A stretch of DNA of 23,753 nt, taken from the IMG/VR virus record IMGVR_UViG_3300028553_001402, positions 1 through 23,753 of that record. One strand, written 5' to 3'. Within the stretch, counting starts at the first letter, position 1, and each line of letters opens with the position of its first letter. The stretch is from a virus. The position numbers were made by a program, and so were the translations under genes. Of this stretch, positions 1-6,756 are shown piece after piece. Under the pieces are notes generated by a model. It saw nothing but the letters and a program-made list of their open reading frames with translations. It was not told where the DNA came from and made no database searches.

Positions 1-304
1 CGCCAAGATAATCAAGATAGCTTAGTTTGATAGCCTGCTGCCGTAACCACCAGCCACGATAGTCATTTTCAAAAACCCAGTTGTTGACTTCGGGGTACAG
101 CTGATAAATTACATCATCGTTGACGTATTCAAACCGAGAAGTATCAATGTTGTAAGCGTCAAACGCCCGCCACAGCTCGTCTCGTGGTACTGGACTTGCT
201 ACAATGGTTTTGTCTATGCCTTTGATGTGTTGATCCCACTGCAAACTAAAACATGCATGTGGCACACGATACTTGGCCAGGAACATTACTCGGGCAACTG
301 CCAT
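1..304 (-). CDS. Glycosyltransferase-like protein, N-terminal part (runs off the left edge)
   Basis: This gene is open at the left edge, so only its first 101 residues are visible. The start is set at 304 because a Shine-Dalgarno AAGGA lies 6 bases upstream (plus-strand 311-315). A second ATG at 286 overlaps the upstream stop codon but has no ribosome site. The visible part begins AVARVMFLAKYRVPHACFSL and contains DRY-like and aromatic segments, then RGWWLRQQAIKLSYLDYL near residues 83-100. The GWW-RQQ-xKL pattern resembles, from memory, a family of phage and bacterial glycosyltransferase-like proteins (DUF6492 type) in which it follows the donor-sugar site. It is the last gene of a three-gene leftward operon behind a radical SAM enzyme and overlaps its neighbour by 19 bases. 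The glycosyltransferase assignment is tentative, because the catalytic part may lie outside the window. Confidence 0.45.
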   Translation of the reverse strand, partial: MAVARVMFLAKYRVPHACFSLQWDQHIKGIDKTIVASPVPRDELWRAFDAYNIDTSRFEYVNDDVIYQLYPEVNNWVFENDYRGWWLRQQAIKLSYLDYLG

Positions 305-495
305 GTCAGGTCCTTGAGTTGATCTCGGTGCCATAGCGACAGTCTGCGGCTCTCATGTATTTGTTCAAACAATGGCCATAGTTCATCTCGAATCTTTTTA
401 GTCATCTCCATGCTGCTGGCACCACGCATGGGTTCGCATGCTTGGTCTTGGGGATTATAAAATCTAGTAAATAATTTTTGTAGGTCAGTGTTCAT
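286..495 (-). CDS. Small unknown protein (69 aa) between radical SAM and glycosyltransferase-like genes
   Basis: I do not recognise this protein. It is 69 residues, hydrophilic and probably helical, with one Cys (residue 20) and a C-terminal half rich in Arg, Leu and Trp (ESRRLSLWHRDQLKDLTW). It has no signal peptide or membrane segment. Its ATG overlaps the TGA of the radical SAM gene (ATGA), and its stop lies inside the start region of the next gene, so translation of the three genes is probably coupled. A small protein directly after a radical SAM/SPASM-like enzyme can be a peptide substrate or an accessory protein. Nothing in the sequence proves either: there is no obvious leader/core boundary and no Cys-rich core. 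Confidence 0.6.
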   Translation of the reverse strand: MNTDLQKLFTRFYNPQDQACEPMRGASSMEMTKKIRDELWPLFEQIHESRRLSLWHRDQLKDLTWQLPE

Positions 496-1535
496 ATTTT
501 TCCACAGCTATTGACACAGTTATAGAGTCTGCCTTCAGCAATGCTACTGTGACTCCAGGATTGTTCCACACGTTCAAACCAGGCCATGGCATGTTCTAGG
601 CCATGTTCCAGAGCTGAGTTTTCCTGCACAACAGTTTTTACTTGTTCGTTGCCAGGGTGATGCATTTGTGTGGGATAAAATCCCAAGAAACAACAAGGGT
701 ACACAGTACCATCTGCTGCCACGTAGATTTCTTCGTTGACTTTGTGTATGCAATTTAACTCTAGTTCGGGCTTGTCCTTGGCAATGCGTATGGTTTTGTG
801 ATCAAACCATGAACGATGACTTTCCAGCAGAGGTTTGATTGTGGGAGTTACTCCCGAAGGATCATGTCCAATTTGGTGACTGAATTCACCTGACCGTGTG
901 AACACCGGTCCTGTGTCTCTACCATCATAGATGTTTTCAAATCTAGCAAATCCGTATTCTTGGGCCAGGTCACGACACTGTTGTTCTTGATGCCGGTTGT
1001 GATCAAACGGAATAAAACGCCACACAGCTTGCCCGCCAGCAGCAATAAAGGCCCGTGCGTTTTCTATCACACGGTTCCAGTCAGTGTCTTGCCGATACAG
1101 ACCGTGAGTGTCGGCCAAGCCGTCCAAGGCAAATCCTATTTCAACTCCGGGCAGGGCCAGGCGTGCCCACCAAGCAGGTGTTCGCATGCTGCCGTTTGTT
1201 GTGATCAGTACACGCACATTGTGAGTCACTAGATACTCTACAATTTCCACGCCATCTCGGGCCAGGCCAAAATCGCCCAAATTGCCGTTGAATATGACAC
1301 CATAAAATTTGAATGATTTGTGCTGGTAACCATTATCCGGCGGCGGCGGCGGCCTCAGTTGCTGTAATATCTTGGGTGAGAGTATTTTTTTAAAATCTGC
1401 CAATGTTAATTCAGTTGTGGGATATCCGCTGTCATAATCTGATCCACGATAGTTGCGCGGACACATGGGGCACCGAGCATTGCAACGTGTGGTTAATTCA
1501 ACATGAACCCGTTTAATTTCATTGAGCTTGAGCAT
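492..1535 (-). CDS. Radical SAM protein with SPASM/twitch-like C-terminal cysteines
   Basis: This is a radical S-adenosylmethionine enzyme of 347 residues. The CxxxCxxC cluster motif is at residues 18-25 (CNARCPMC), preceded by VELTTR, and binds the SAM-cleaving 4Fe-4S cluster. The C-terminal part has more cysteines: NCIHKVNEEIYVAADGTVYP followed by CC, then a terminal CVNSC. This arrangement fits a SPASM or twitch domain holding auxiliary iron-sulfur chemistry. Proteins with this pattern are, to my knowledge, common in aquatic phages, where their substrates are unknown. A run of five prolines near residues 61-65 is encoded by a (CGG)5 repeat. The gene begins the leftward operon. A perfect TATAAATA lies 7 bases before its ATG and there is no Shine-Dalgarno sequence, suggesting a leaderless transcript. 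It is not QueE-like, because it carries the long auxiliary-cysteine C-terminus. Confidence 0.85.
   Translation of the reverse strand: MLKLNEIKRVHVELTTRCNARCPMCPRNYRGSDYDSGYPTTELTLADFKKILSPKILQQLRPPPPPDNGYQHKSFKFYGVIFNGNLGDFGLARDGVEIVEYLVTHNVRVLITTNGSMRTPAWWARLALPGVEIGFALDGLADTHGLYRQDTDWNRVIENARAFIAAGGQAVWRFIPFDHNRHQEQQCRDLAQEYGFARFENIYDGRDTGPVFTRSGEFSHQIGHDPSGVTPTIKPLLESHRSWFDHKTIRIAKDKPELELNCIHKVNEEIYVAADGTVYPCCFLGFYPTQMHHPGNEQVKTVVQENSALEHGLEHAMAWFERVEQSWSHSSIAEGRLYNCVNSCGKI
1338..1352. repeat. (CGG)5 trinucleotide repeat encoding a proline run
   Basis: Five CGG units lie inside the radical SAM gene and encode a PPPPP run on the minus strand. It sits in a variable loop between the N-terminal radical SAM strands and a conserved-looking NGNLGDFG segment. 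Such repeats can change length by slippage in steps that keep the frame. Confidence 0.8.
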
Positions 1536-1542
1536 ATAGAGA

Positions 1543-1550
1543 TATTTATA
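1543..1550 (-). promoter_or_regulatory. T4-type late promoter motif TATAAATA for the leftward operon
   Basis: The minus strand reads exactly TATAAATA, the gp55-dependent late promoter box of T4-like phages. Only 7 bases separate it from the ATG of the radical SAM gene at 1535, so the predicted transcript would start at or just before the start codon. Confidence 0.6.
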
Positions 1551-1563
1551 GGCGTAGATTTTG

Positions 1564-1571
1564 GCTAAATA
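1564..1571 (+). promoter_or_regulatory. Late-promoter-like GCTAAATA for the rightward gene at 1577
   Basis: The plus strand reads GCTAAATA, a degenerate form of the late box, 5 bases before the ATG at 1577. With the minus-strand box at 1543-1550 it makes a compact divergent promoter pair in a 41-base gap. No Shine-Dalgarno sequence precedes the ATG. Confidence 0.4.
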
Positions 1572-1576
1572 TTCTT

Positions 1577-1876
1577 ATGAGCAAACGTAATTTTGTACTG
1601 GTATCATGTGATGTCTACTGCAAGTGGTATGATGTAGAGCCAACATATCGATGTTATGTCAACGATGAATTGTTTGCCGAGCGTACTTGGATCTGGAGAG
1701 ATGTCTATTTGGAAGAAAATCTTCAAATTGAAGCACCAGCAGGTCAATATCCCATTAGGTTTGAATTTGTAAATGATGTGGGTGCTCGATTAAAAGTAAG
1801 AAATATTCAAGTCTTGCACGGCCCGGCTAGAATTGTAAATGACAACCTTGTGGAGGTGTGGAATAAAAGTACATGA
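1577..1876 (+). CDS. Small beta-rich protein (99 aa), possible carbohydrate-binding-like fold
   Basis: The family is not firmly recognised. The 99-residue protein alternates short hydrophobic stretches (NFVLVSCDVYCKW, QIEAPAGQYPIRFEFVND, LKVRNIQVLHGPARI) in a way that suggests an all-beta sandwich. The RFEFVND...VRNIQV pattern resembles the small xylan-binding-like or carbohydrate-binding beta-sandwich modules seen in other proteins, but this is an inference from pattern only. It has no signal peptide or membrane segment. The start at 1577 follows a TAAATA box by 5 bases and has no ribosome-binding site. The stop lies just inside the possible small gene at 1863. Confidence 0.65.
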   Translation: MSKRNFVLVSCDVYCKWYDVEPTYRCYVNDELFAERTWIWRDVYLEENLQIEAPAGQYPIRFEFVNDVGARLKVRNIQVLHGPARIVNDNLVEVWNKST

Positions 1877-2063
1877 TATCGTGGTAGAAACCACCACAGC
1901 TGGCTGTATTGCCACCGTGTCTCAGCCCATGGGCATGGTGTCAAGATCAGGGGGTTCTTTACTAAATGGTAAATATACAACGGACCCCACTCTAAATACA
2001 CCAAAAGAATACAAAAGGAACAAGAATGTTAGCGGACGCTTTAAAAACTCTCCTGGCAAGTAA
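1863..2063 (+). CDS. Possible small phage protein (66 aa) with an AUA start codon
   Basis: This frame encodes IKVHDIVVETTTAGCIATVS and continues with QPMGMVSRSGGSL and a basic tail (TPKEYKRNKN). The TTTAGxIATVxQPMG segment resembles, from memory, short proteins common in aquatic T4-like phages. No ATG, GTG or TTG fits well. The best ribosome site, GGAGG at 1852-1856, sits 6 bases before ATA at 1863, which would give MKVHDIVVE. Other starts (ATG 1839, TTG 1848) lack a Shine-Dalgarno sequence and overlap the previous gene more. The frame overlaps the previous gene by 14 bases and the dps start by 38 bases. The alternative is that the gene is broken or the frame is not translated. Confidence 0.45.
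   Translation: MKVHDIVVETTTAGCIATVSQPMGMVSRSGGSLLNGKYTTDPTLNTPKEYKRNKNVSGRFKNSPGK
1991..1998 (+). promoter_or_regulatory. Late-promoter-like TCTAAATA upstream of dps
   Basis: TCTAAATA differs from the T4 late box only at its first two bases. It is 27 bases before the dps ATG, leaving room for a short leader that includes the AAGGAA ribosome site at about 2015-2020. Confidence 0.45.
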
Positions 2064-2466
2064 TTTTGCCTATTACCTAAAGGCCCAGCAGTTTCACTGG
2101 AATGTGGAAGGACCTGACTTTGGTGAATTGCATGAGTTTTTTCAAAATATCTATGAAGATGCTTATTCAGCAATAGACCCCACCGCAGAATACATCAGAT
2201 ACCTGGATGAGTATGCTCCAGGAAGTTTTGAACGTTTTGCCGAATTGACAAAGATATCTGGACAAACCAAGATCCCCCGCGCCAGGCTCATGCTGGAAGA
2301 ACTGCTGGCCAACAATCAACAAATGATTGAAATTTTAAATCAATGTTTTGCAGAAGCAGAACAAGAAAATCAACAGGGCATTGCTGACTTTGTGGCTGGA
2401 CGTCTGGGCCAACACGGAAAATACCATTGGCAACTGCGCAGTTATTTGAAAGACGCCAGAGCATGA
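2026..2466 (+). CDS. dps: Dps-family mini-ferritin (DNA protection / iron storage)
   Basis: This 146-residue protein is a Dps-like mini-ferritin. Family members form 12-subunit shells that oxidise Fe2+ with hydrogen peroxide and protect DNA. All ferroxidase ligands of the family can be placed: H24 (FHWNVEGP), H36 (LHEFF), D51 and E55 (DPTAEYIRYL). Their spacings of 12, 15 and 4 residues match Dps exactly. The four-helix pattern and length (about 150) are normal. There is no long basic N-terminal tail, so direct DNA binding is uncertain. A good AAGGAA ribosome site precedes the ATG and a late-like box lies further upstream. The TGA overlaps the next start as ATGA. In a phage it could protect newly made or packaged DNA from iron-driven oxidation. 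Confidence 0.9.
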   Translation: MLADALKTLLASNFAYYLKAQQFHWNVEGPDFGELHEFFQNIYEDAYSAIDPTAEYIRYLDEYAPGSFERFAELTKISGQTKIPRARLMLEELLANNQQMIEILNQCFAEAEQENQQGIADFVAGRLGQHGKYHWQLRSYLKDARA

Positions 2467-3218
2467 GCGATCCCATCTACGGTATAATTGAGAGACTTGC
2501 ATTGATCGAGGGTAAAACTACCCCGGTGTCGGTCAAGCATGGACTCAATCAACAGCAACGAGATGTGCCTCAGTTGCCTGCATTGTTCAAGCCCAAAAAC
2601 ATCTCTACAACATTGACCAAGAAGCCCTATCAAAAACATCCCATGGCCGGTTACATGGTAGGTGACAGTGTTGAGCCAACAAAAAATTCTCTTGAAGAGG
2701 CCATGCAAGAAGTTGAAGAAGACATGTTGAGCAAGGTCAAAAAAGATCTCAATGCATATCTAGACAGTCTAGGAGATTCTATCAATCACAAAGATGATGG
2801 ACAGCGTGAACGATCAACACCTGAACTGGACAAGTTGGCCAAGAAACAACGCATTGACCGTGACTTGATTGACAAGGCCAAGTCAGCTGTGAAACAAAAA
2901 CAAGCCGAAGAAGATGTGGAAGAAGGTTGGGATTCTGAAGAAGGTTCCGACATGGACAGCGAAGTTGCACATGATGTTGAAGATCAAGTGGCCACTTCGG
3001 TAGTGGCTGCACAGCAGCCGGTCAAAACCTATGCCATGGAAGATGGCACAGTGTTTGAATGCTGGGGTGACGAAGGCCAAGGATTTGAAATAAGAAATGG
3101 TCAGCGTCGACTACCTACCCGATTTCCCAAATTGTCACATGCCGACATGGCTGTGAAGTTGTTTCAGCGTCGTCAGCAGCCGCAACAACAAGACCAAGAT
3201 TACCTGGAAGAAAAATAA
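2463..3218 (+). CDS. Unknown acidic phage protein (251 aa)
   Basis: The start at 2463 overlaps the dps stop as ATGA, the usual arrangement here. The protein opens SDPIYGIIERLALIEGKTTP, followed by a Pro/Lys segment (LPALFKPKNIS). It then has a highly charged helical middle (about residues 80-150) and a very acidic stretch (EEDVEEGWDSEEGSDMDS). The small C-terminal domain (KTYAMEDGTVFECWGDEGQG onward) ends in a Gln-rich tail. The opening (IERLALIEGKTTP) resembles, from memory, unknown proteins of aquatic T4-like phages. It has no enzyme motif, signal or membrane segment. It may be a virion-internal or scaffold-associated protein, judging from charge and neighbours only. Confidence 0.65.
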   Translation: MSDPIYGIIERLALIEGKTTPVSVKHGLNQQQRDVPQLPALFKPKNISTTLTKKPYQKHPMAGYMVGDSVEPTKNSLEEAMQEVEEDMLSKVKKDLNAYLDSLGDSINHKDDGQRERSTPELDKLAKKQRIDRDLIDKAKSAVKQKQAEEDVEEGWDSEEGSDMDSEVAHDVEDQVATSVVAAQQPVKTYAMEDGTVFECWGDEGQGFEIRNGQRRLPTRFPKLSHADMAVKLFQRRQQPQQQDQDYLEEK

Positions 3219-3219
3219 C

Positions 3220-4101
3220 ATGATTGTTTCAGAATTATTCAACGAAGCCATTACCACGCAGACTGCGTCAATCAATCCTCGCACTGGACGATTATACACC
3301 AGTGATGATTTTGCTGATGGTGCAGATGAACTTGGTCGCATTGAACCAACATTGAATGACACACCCAAAGCTGATAAGGCCAAGGCCAATGGCTCTGCCA
3401 ACAAACCTTATGTGCCCAACACTCCCAACAAAGGTATTCGTCCCTTGAATCGCACACCGGCAGCCACCACTGGTTACAAGTCTACAACATACAATGTTCC
3501 TACCAGTAACATGCCAAACTTGTCAAATCCAGCATTTACCACCAAGGCTGCTTCGACTGCTGCACCTGCAACAACTGCTGCAAATCCAGGTTCAGGTTCA
3601 GGTGTGTTCGGCAACATGGCAAGTCAGTTGGCTTCAAGACCCACTACATCTAGCACCGGTGGTTCTACCACAGGAGTTTCAGGCGTGGGCAGCGGAGTGG
3701 TGCGCCACACTGCCAACCCCAATAATCCCAATCTCAAATCTACTGCAACTACTACTGCCGCAGCACCAGTCAAACAACGAACTGGTGGTAGAGTTGCAGG
3801 TGCTGAACCAAGTATGACACCCAATGCCATACGTAAACGTGAGGCCCGAAAAAAGGCTGCTAACAAAACTTGGACTGCACCCAGTACACAGGTCACACAG
3901 CGTCCTGCATTTAGTCCACAAGTGATGAAAAAAGTAGTTGACATGGTGCGCCGGGCAAAAACAGCAAAAGACTTCAACGGAGTCAAGACATTTGTAAACA
4001 CTCAGTTCCCTGCCAAGATGACTGAATCACAACGCAACTTCCGCAAGGCCTTGTTGGAACACATCACTCAAGTTGGCGCAATCAAACGCCGTCTCACATA
4101 A
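3220..4101 (+). CDS. Ala/Thr/Ser-rich low-complexity phage protein (293 aa)
   Basis: This 293-residue protein starts one base after the previous stop. It has a short N-terminal MIVSELFNEAIT motif and a long disordered centre rich in Ala, Thr, Ser, Pro and Asn (about residues 60-210, with GSGSGV and TTTAAAP patches). The C-terminal domain is basic and helical (MKKVVDMVRRAKTAKDFNGV onward, about 235-293). The N-terminal helix plus linker plus terminal domain suggests a structural or packaged protein, but I recognise no family. The GC-rich third positions in the repetitive centre make long shadow frames on both strands. Expression probably follows from the preceding gene. Confidence 0.65.
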   Translation: MIVSELFNEAITTQTASINPRTGRLYTSDDFADGADELGRIEPTLNDTPKADKAKANGSANKPYVPNTPNKGIRPLNRTPAATTGYKSTTYNVPTSNMPNLSNPAFTTKAASTAAPATTAANPGSGSGVFGNMASQLASRPTTSSTGGSTTGVSGVGSGVVRHTANPNNPNLKSTATTTAAAPVKQRTGGRVAGAEPSMTPNAIRKREARKKAANKTWTAPSTQVTQRPAFSPQVMKKVVDMVRRAKTAKDFNGVKTFVNTQFPAKMTESQRNFRKALLEHITQVGAIKRRLT

Positions 4102-4213
4102 GAACACACCTTAGGACCGGTACTTGTTACCACTAGTGTGCGCCGGCTGCTGGCGCGGGACGGCTGAATTCGCTACTCAGAATCCTGGAAGTGAGCACTA
4201 TCAAGGAAATATC
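4102..4213 (+). other. Structured intergenic leader with a GC-rich hairpin
   Basis: The 112 bases before the peptidase gene hold no convincing gene. A hairpin at 4140-4156 has the stem GCGCC/GGCGC, extended inward by G-C and G-U pairs to a 3-base CTG loop. A weaker GGTA/TACC stem precedes it at 4119-4131. No T-run follows, so it is not a typical terminator. It may shape the 5' leader of the next gene or be a remnant of a lost gene. Confidence 0.35.
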
Positions 4214-4621
4214 ATGCAACTTGCACAAGCCATTGCCCGGGTAGATGAAAAATTTATATACCAGTCAGACCCCAGAAGTTTTTTTACTGACTACTGGTTT
4301 GTGATGCAAGAGCGTGATGGACGATTACATGGTGATTGCGATGACTACAGTATCACAGTATTGTGGTATCTGTGCGATCAGAATTTTTGGACATTTGTCT
4401 GGAATGTGTTGATATTGCATCGATATTGTTTGCATCGTGTGCGAACACGCAATGGCGAATATCATGTTGTGGCACAGGTGGGCAATGTCTGGTTTGACAA
4501 CTGGACTCGTAGACCTTGCACTCGTGAAGAACTGTTTACTCAAACTGGACATGAATATCAACTGTGGTATCTTGCACCAATCATAACTTGGTTCATGATT
4601 TGGGGATACTTTCGTAGATAA
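4214..4621 (+). CDS. Small transglutaminase-like cysteine peptidase
   Basis: The start at 4214 follows a strong AAGGA (4203-4207), giving 135 residues. A longer TTG-started version is less likely. The core GRLHGDCDDYSI (residues 37-47) matches the GDCDD signature of bacterial transglutaminase-like cysteine peptidases. A Cys-His-Asp triad can be assigned as C42, H84 (GEYHVVAQVG) and D95 (VWFDNW). The C-terminus ends in a hydrophobic, aromatic segment (LAPIITWFMIWGYF) that could contact a membrane or a protein surface. Proteins of this family in phages are small and of uncertain role; cell-wall or virion-associated peptide cleavage is possible. It is a single gene between a structured leader and the ahcY promoter region. 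Confidence 0.75.
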   Translation: MQLAQAIARVDEKFIYQSDPRSFFTDYWFVMQERDGRLHGDCDDYSITVLWYLCDQNFWTFVWNVLILHRYCLHRVRTRNGEYHVVAQVGNVWFDNWTRRPCTREELFTQTGHEYQLWYLAPIITWFMIWGYFRR

Positions 4622-4644
4622 TTGTTGCAATGTGTTTGCAACAA
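4622..4644. repeat. Perfect 9-bp inverted repeat (hairpin) upstream of ahcY
   Basis: TTGTTGCAA and TTGCAACAA are separated by TGTGT, a perfect 9-bp stem with a 5-base loop. It begins at the end of the previous gene. No T-run follows, so it may be a weak terminator, an RNA end-protecting hairpin or an operator. Confidence 0.55.
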
Positions 4645-4654
4645 CATATATAAT
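4625..4654 (+). promoter_or_regulatory. Candidate ahcY promoter (TTGCAA - 18 bp - TATAAT)
   Basis: TATAAT at 4649-4654 lies 5 bases before the ahcY ATG, inside a 14-bp perfect palindrome (4648-4661). A TTGCAA at 4625-4630 is 18 bases upstream. There is no Shine-Dalgarno sequence, so a transcript from this site would be leaderless or nearly so. The -35 element overlaps the hairpin. Confidence 0.4.
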
Positions 4655-4659
4655 ATTAT

Positions 4660-5961
4660 ATGAACACACCTATCCAAGACTACCGAGTGGCCAACATTGG
4701 CCTGGCCGAATGGGGCCGAAAAGAAATTGCCATTGCCGAAGGCGAAATGCCTGGCTTGATGGCCATCCGTGAACGTTATTGTGGCGATCAACCTCTAAAA
4801 GGTGCTCGCATTGCCGGTAGCTTGCACATGACTATCCAAACTGCTGTGCTGATTGAAACTTTGATTGCACTAGGCGCTGAAGTACGCTGGAGCTCATGTA
4901 ACATCTTTAGCACACAGGATCAAGCCGCTGCTGCAATTGCCGCTGTGGGTATTCCAGTGTTTGCCTGGAAAGGCGAAACTGAAGAAGAATACTGGTGGTG
5001 CATTGAGCAAACACTGCAAGGTCCCAACAACTGGCAACCCAACATGCTGTTGGATGACGGACATGACCTCACAGCTTATGTGCATGATCGTCGCCCTGAT
5101 TTGTTGCCAGGCATTCGTGGCGTAACTGAAGAAACCACCACTGGCGTTCACAAACTTGCCGAACGTGTGGCAGCAGGCACACTGAAGATCCCAGCAATCA
5201 ATGTCAACGACTCAGTGACCAAGACCAAGTTTGACAATCTCTATGGCTGTCGCGAAAGTCTTGTGGATGCCATCAAACGTGCAACCGATGTCATGATTGC
5301 CGGCAAGGTGGCTGTGGTTGCCGGCTATGGCGATGTGGGCAAGGGATCTGCTCAAGCATTACGGGCACTGAGTGCCCAAGTCTGGGTCACTGAAGTTGAT
5401 CCCATCTGTGCCCTGCAAGCTGCCATGGAAGGCTATCGTGTGGTCACAATGGAGTATGCTGCCGACAAAGCAGACATCTTTGTAACAGCCACAGGCAACG
5501 TGGATGTGATCAAGTTTGAACACATGCATGCCATGAAAAACAATGCCATTGTGTGCAACATTGGACACTTTGATACTGAGATTGATGTGGCCAGCCTCAA
5601 GCAATGTCGCTGGGAAAACATCAAACCTCAAGTGGACTTGATTCACATGCCCACTGGACGCAAGATCATACTGTTGGCCGAGGGCCGCCTGGTCAACCTA
5701 GGCTGTGCAACTGGTCATCCCAGTTTTGTCATGAGCAACAGTTTTACCAATCAAGCACTGGCTCAGATTGAAATGTTCACTCGCACCGCTGACTATTCAG
5801 CAGGTCAGGTGTATCTGTTGCCCAAGCACATTGACGAAGAAGTTGCACACCTGCACCTGGCTCAATTGGGTGCCGAGCTGACTCAGTTGACTGAACGTCA
5901 GGCCGAGTACATTGGAGTTGGTCGTCGAGGGCCTTTCAAGAGTGACCACTATCGTTACTGA
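4660..5961 (+). CDS. ahcY: S-adenosylhomocysteine hydrolase (adenosylhomocysteinase)
   Basis: This full-length 433-residue enzyme hydrolyses S-adenosylhomocysteine to adenosine and homocysteine, removing the inhibitory product of SAM-dependent methyltransferases. Family motifs are in order: [16 protein letters not shown] (H56), LDDGHDLT (132-138), [13 protein letters not shown] (155-165), [17 protein letters not shown] (K188, D192), the NAD-binding [13 protein letters not shown] (222-234), and [11 protein letters not shown] (H303). The canonical C-terminus is [10 protein letters not shown]. It lacks the roughly 40-residue insert of many proteobacterial enzymes. No key residue is missing, so it should be active. 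There is no Shine-Dalgarno site; a hairpin and AT palindrome precede it. In this phage it probably supports heavy methylation or radical SAM activity and recycles homocysteine. Confidence 0.96.
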   Translation: MNTPIQDYRVANIGLAEWGRKEIAIAEGEMPGLMAIRERYCGDQPLKGARIAGSLHMTIQTAVLIETLIALGAEVRWSSCNIFSTQDQAAAAIAAVGIPVFAWKGETEEEYWWCIEQTLQGPNNWQPNMLLDDGHDLTAYVHDRRPDLLPGIRGVTEETTTGVHKLAERVAAGTLKIPAINVNDSVTKTKFDNLYGCRESLVDAIKRATDVMIAGKVAVVAGYGDVGKGSAQALRALSAQVWVTEVDPICALQAAMEGYRVVTMEYAADKADIFVTATGNVDVIKFEHMHAMKNNAIVCNIGHFDTEIDVASLKQCRWENIKPQVDLIHMPTGRKIILLAEGRLVNLGCATGHPSFVMSNSFTNQALAQIEMFTRTADYSAGQVYLLPKHIDEEVAHLHLAQLGAELTQLTERQAEYIGVGRRGPFKSDHYRY

Positions 5962-6721
5962 TTTGGTTGAAACACAGTATCGCTGGGAGAACCAAACACA
6001 GGTTTCTCCCAGTCTTTGGGTGTTGCAGGATTTTTTAACTCCAGCATACTTTGATGTTCTCTGTCATGAGATGCGATGCACTGAAAGTTTGTGGAGCAGT
6101 CGGTATGGCAATCGCTTGGTGTGCGAATCGGAAAACTGGATCAACGCCATTAACTTTGGGGGCAGCCTGATTCCCAAGCTGAATGAATTGACCGGATGTG
6201 AGTTGGCCATTGCGTCGGTGCGCGGCTACAAAGACTTCAGCAATAGCTTTTTCTTCAAGCACTTTGACAGCACTGAATTCTTGGTCAATGTGCAACTTTA
6301 CATGATTGATTTTGACGATCCCAGCATGGGAACACAATTTTGTCTAGACTCTGAAATTAATCAGCACTGCTTTGACACATTTGACTTGCACAGGATTGAG
6401 ATGGACATTCCCGAGGATCGGTATTTCACAGTGCCGTTTAAATCAAACTGGGGCTACATCAATGACAACCGAGACCCCAAGGTACACAAGACATTGCCAG
6501 TTCCACCTGGCAAGATTCGAGAAAGTATTCACATCAATTATGGTGTTGGTGGTGCAGGTAGACTGGGATTGGAAAACATTGTGGCCTTGTCTCGCAGCAC
6601 TGAACCGTTTCAGCAAGTGATGTGGCATGAGTGGCAAGAACGCAACAGTGTTACCAACACAACCGAGTGGCTGCAACAACAACGTCGTCAATTTGAACAA
6701 CAACAAATTGCAAAGCGTTGA
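5942..6721 (+). CDS. 2-oxoglutarate/Fe(II)-dependent oxygenase-like protein
   Basis: The protein is about 259 residues from a GTG at 5942, which overlaps the ahcY end by 20 bases. A TTG at 5912 would give 269 residues; the GAGGG just upstream favours the [23 protein letters not shown] contains the H-x-D iron-binding pair, and [20 protein letters not shown] carries the distal His and the Arg that binds 2-oxoglutarate. This matches the double-stranded beta-helix oxygenases common in aquatic T4-like phages. The substrate is unknown; DNA, protein and small-molecule hydroxylation are all possible. The C-terminal 25 residues are Gln-rich. It lies between ahcY and a DsbA-like gene. Confidence 0.7.
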   Translation: MTTIVTDLVETQYRWENQTQVSPSLWVLQDFLTPAYFDVLCHEMRCTESLWSSRYGNRLVCESENWINAINFGGSLIPKLNELTGCELAIASVRGYKDFSNSFFFKHFDSTEFLVNVQLYMIDFDDPSMGTQFCLDSEINQHCFDTFDLHRIEMDIPEDRYFTVPFKSNWGYINDNRDPKVHKTLPVPPGKIRESIHINYGVGGAGRLGLENIVALSRSTEPFQQVMWHEWQERNSVTNTTEWLQQQRRQFEQQQIAKR

Positions 6722-6756
6722 CAACTGTGTTAAACTAACTTTTTATTGGAGAGATC

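Noticed and set aside
492-1535. QueE (7-carboxy-7-deazaguanine synthase) identity for the minus-strand radical SAM gene
   Set aside because: It is longer than QueE and carries SPASM/twitch-like C-terminal cysteines. It is also far from folE/queD and on the opposite strand.
3624-4001. Minus-strand open frame antisense to the Ala/Thr-rich gene
   Set aside because: Low-complexity codons on the plus strand give stop-free shadows on other frames. The plus-strand protein has coherent N- and C-terminal domains and the right operon spacing.
4124-4213. Longer TTG-started version of the transglutaminase-like gene
   Set aside because: The extension has no ribosome site and covers the hairpin region, while AAGGA is well placed before ATG 4214.
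4622-4659. S-adenosylhomocysteine riboswitch before ahcY
   Set aside because: The gap is under 40 bases and holds only a simple hairpin and an AT palindrome, which is too short and lacks the conserved GC-rich core of that riboswitch.
6718-6746. TTGACA - 17 bp - TTTTAT promoter before the DsbA-like gene
   Set aside because: The -35 is perfect, but the implied start near 6753 would fall after the GGAGAG ribosome site, and the -10 is weak. An alternative TGT-TAAACT box at 6728-6736 is possible but unsupported.
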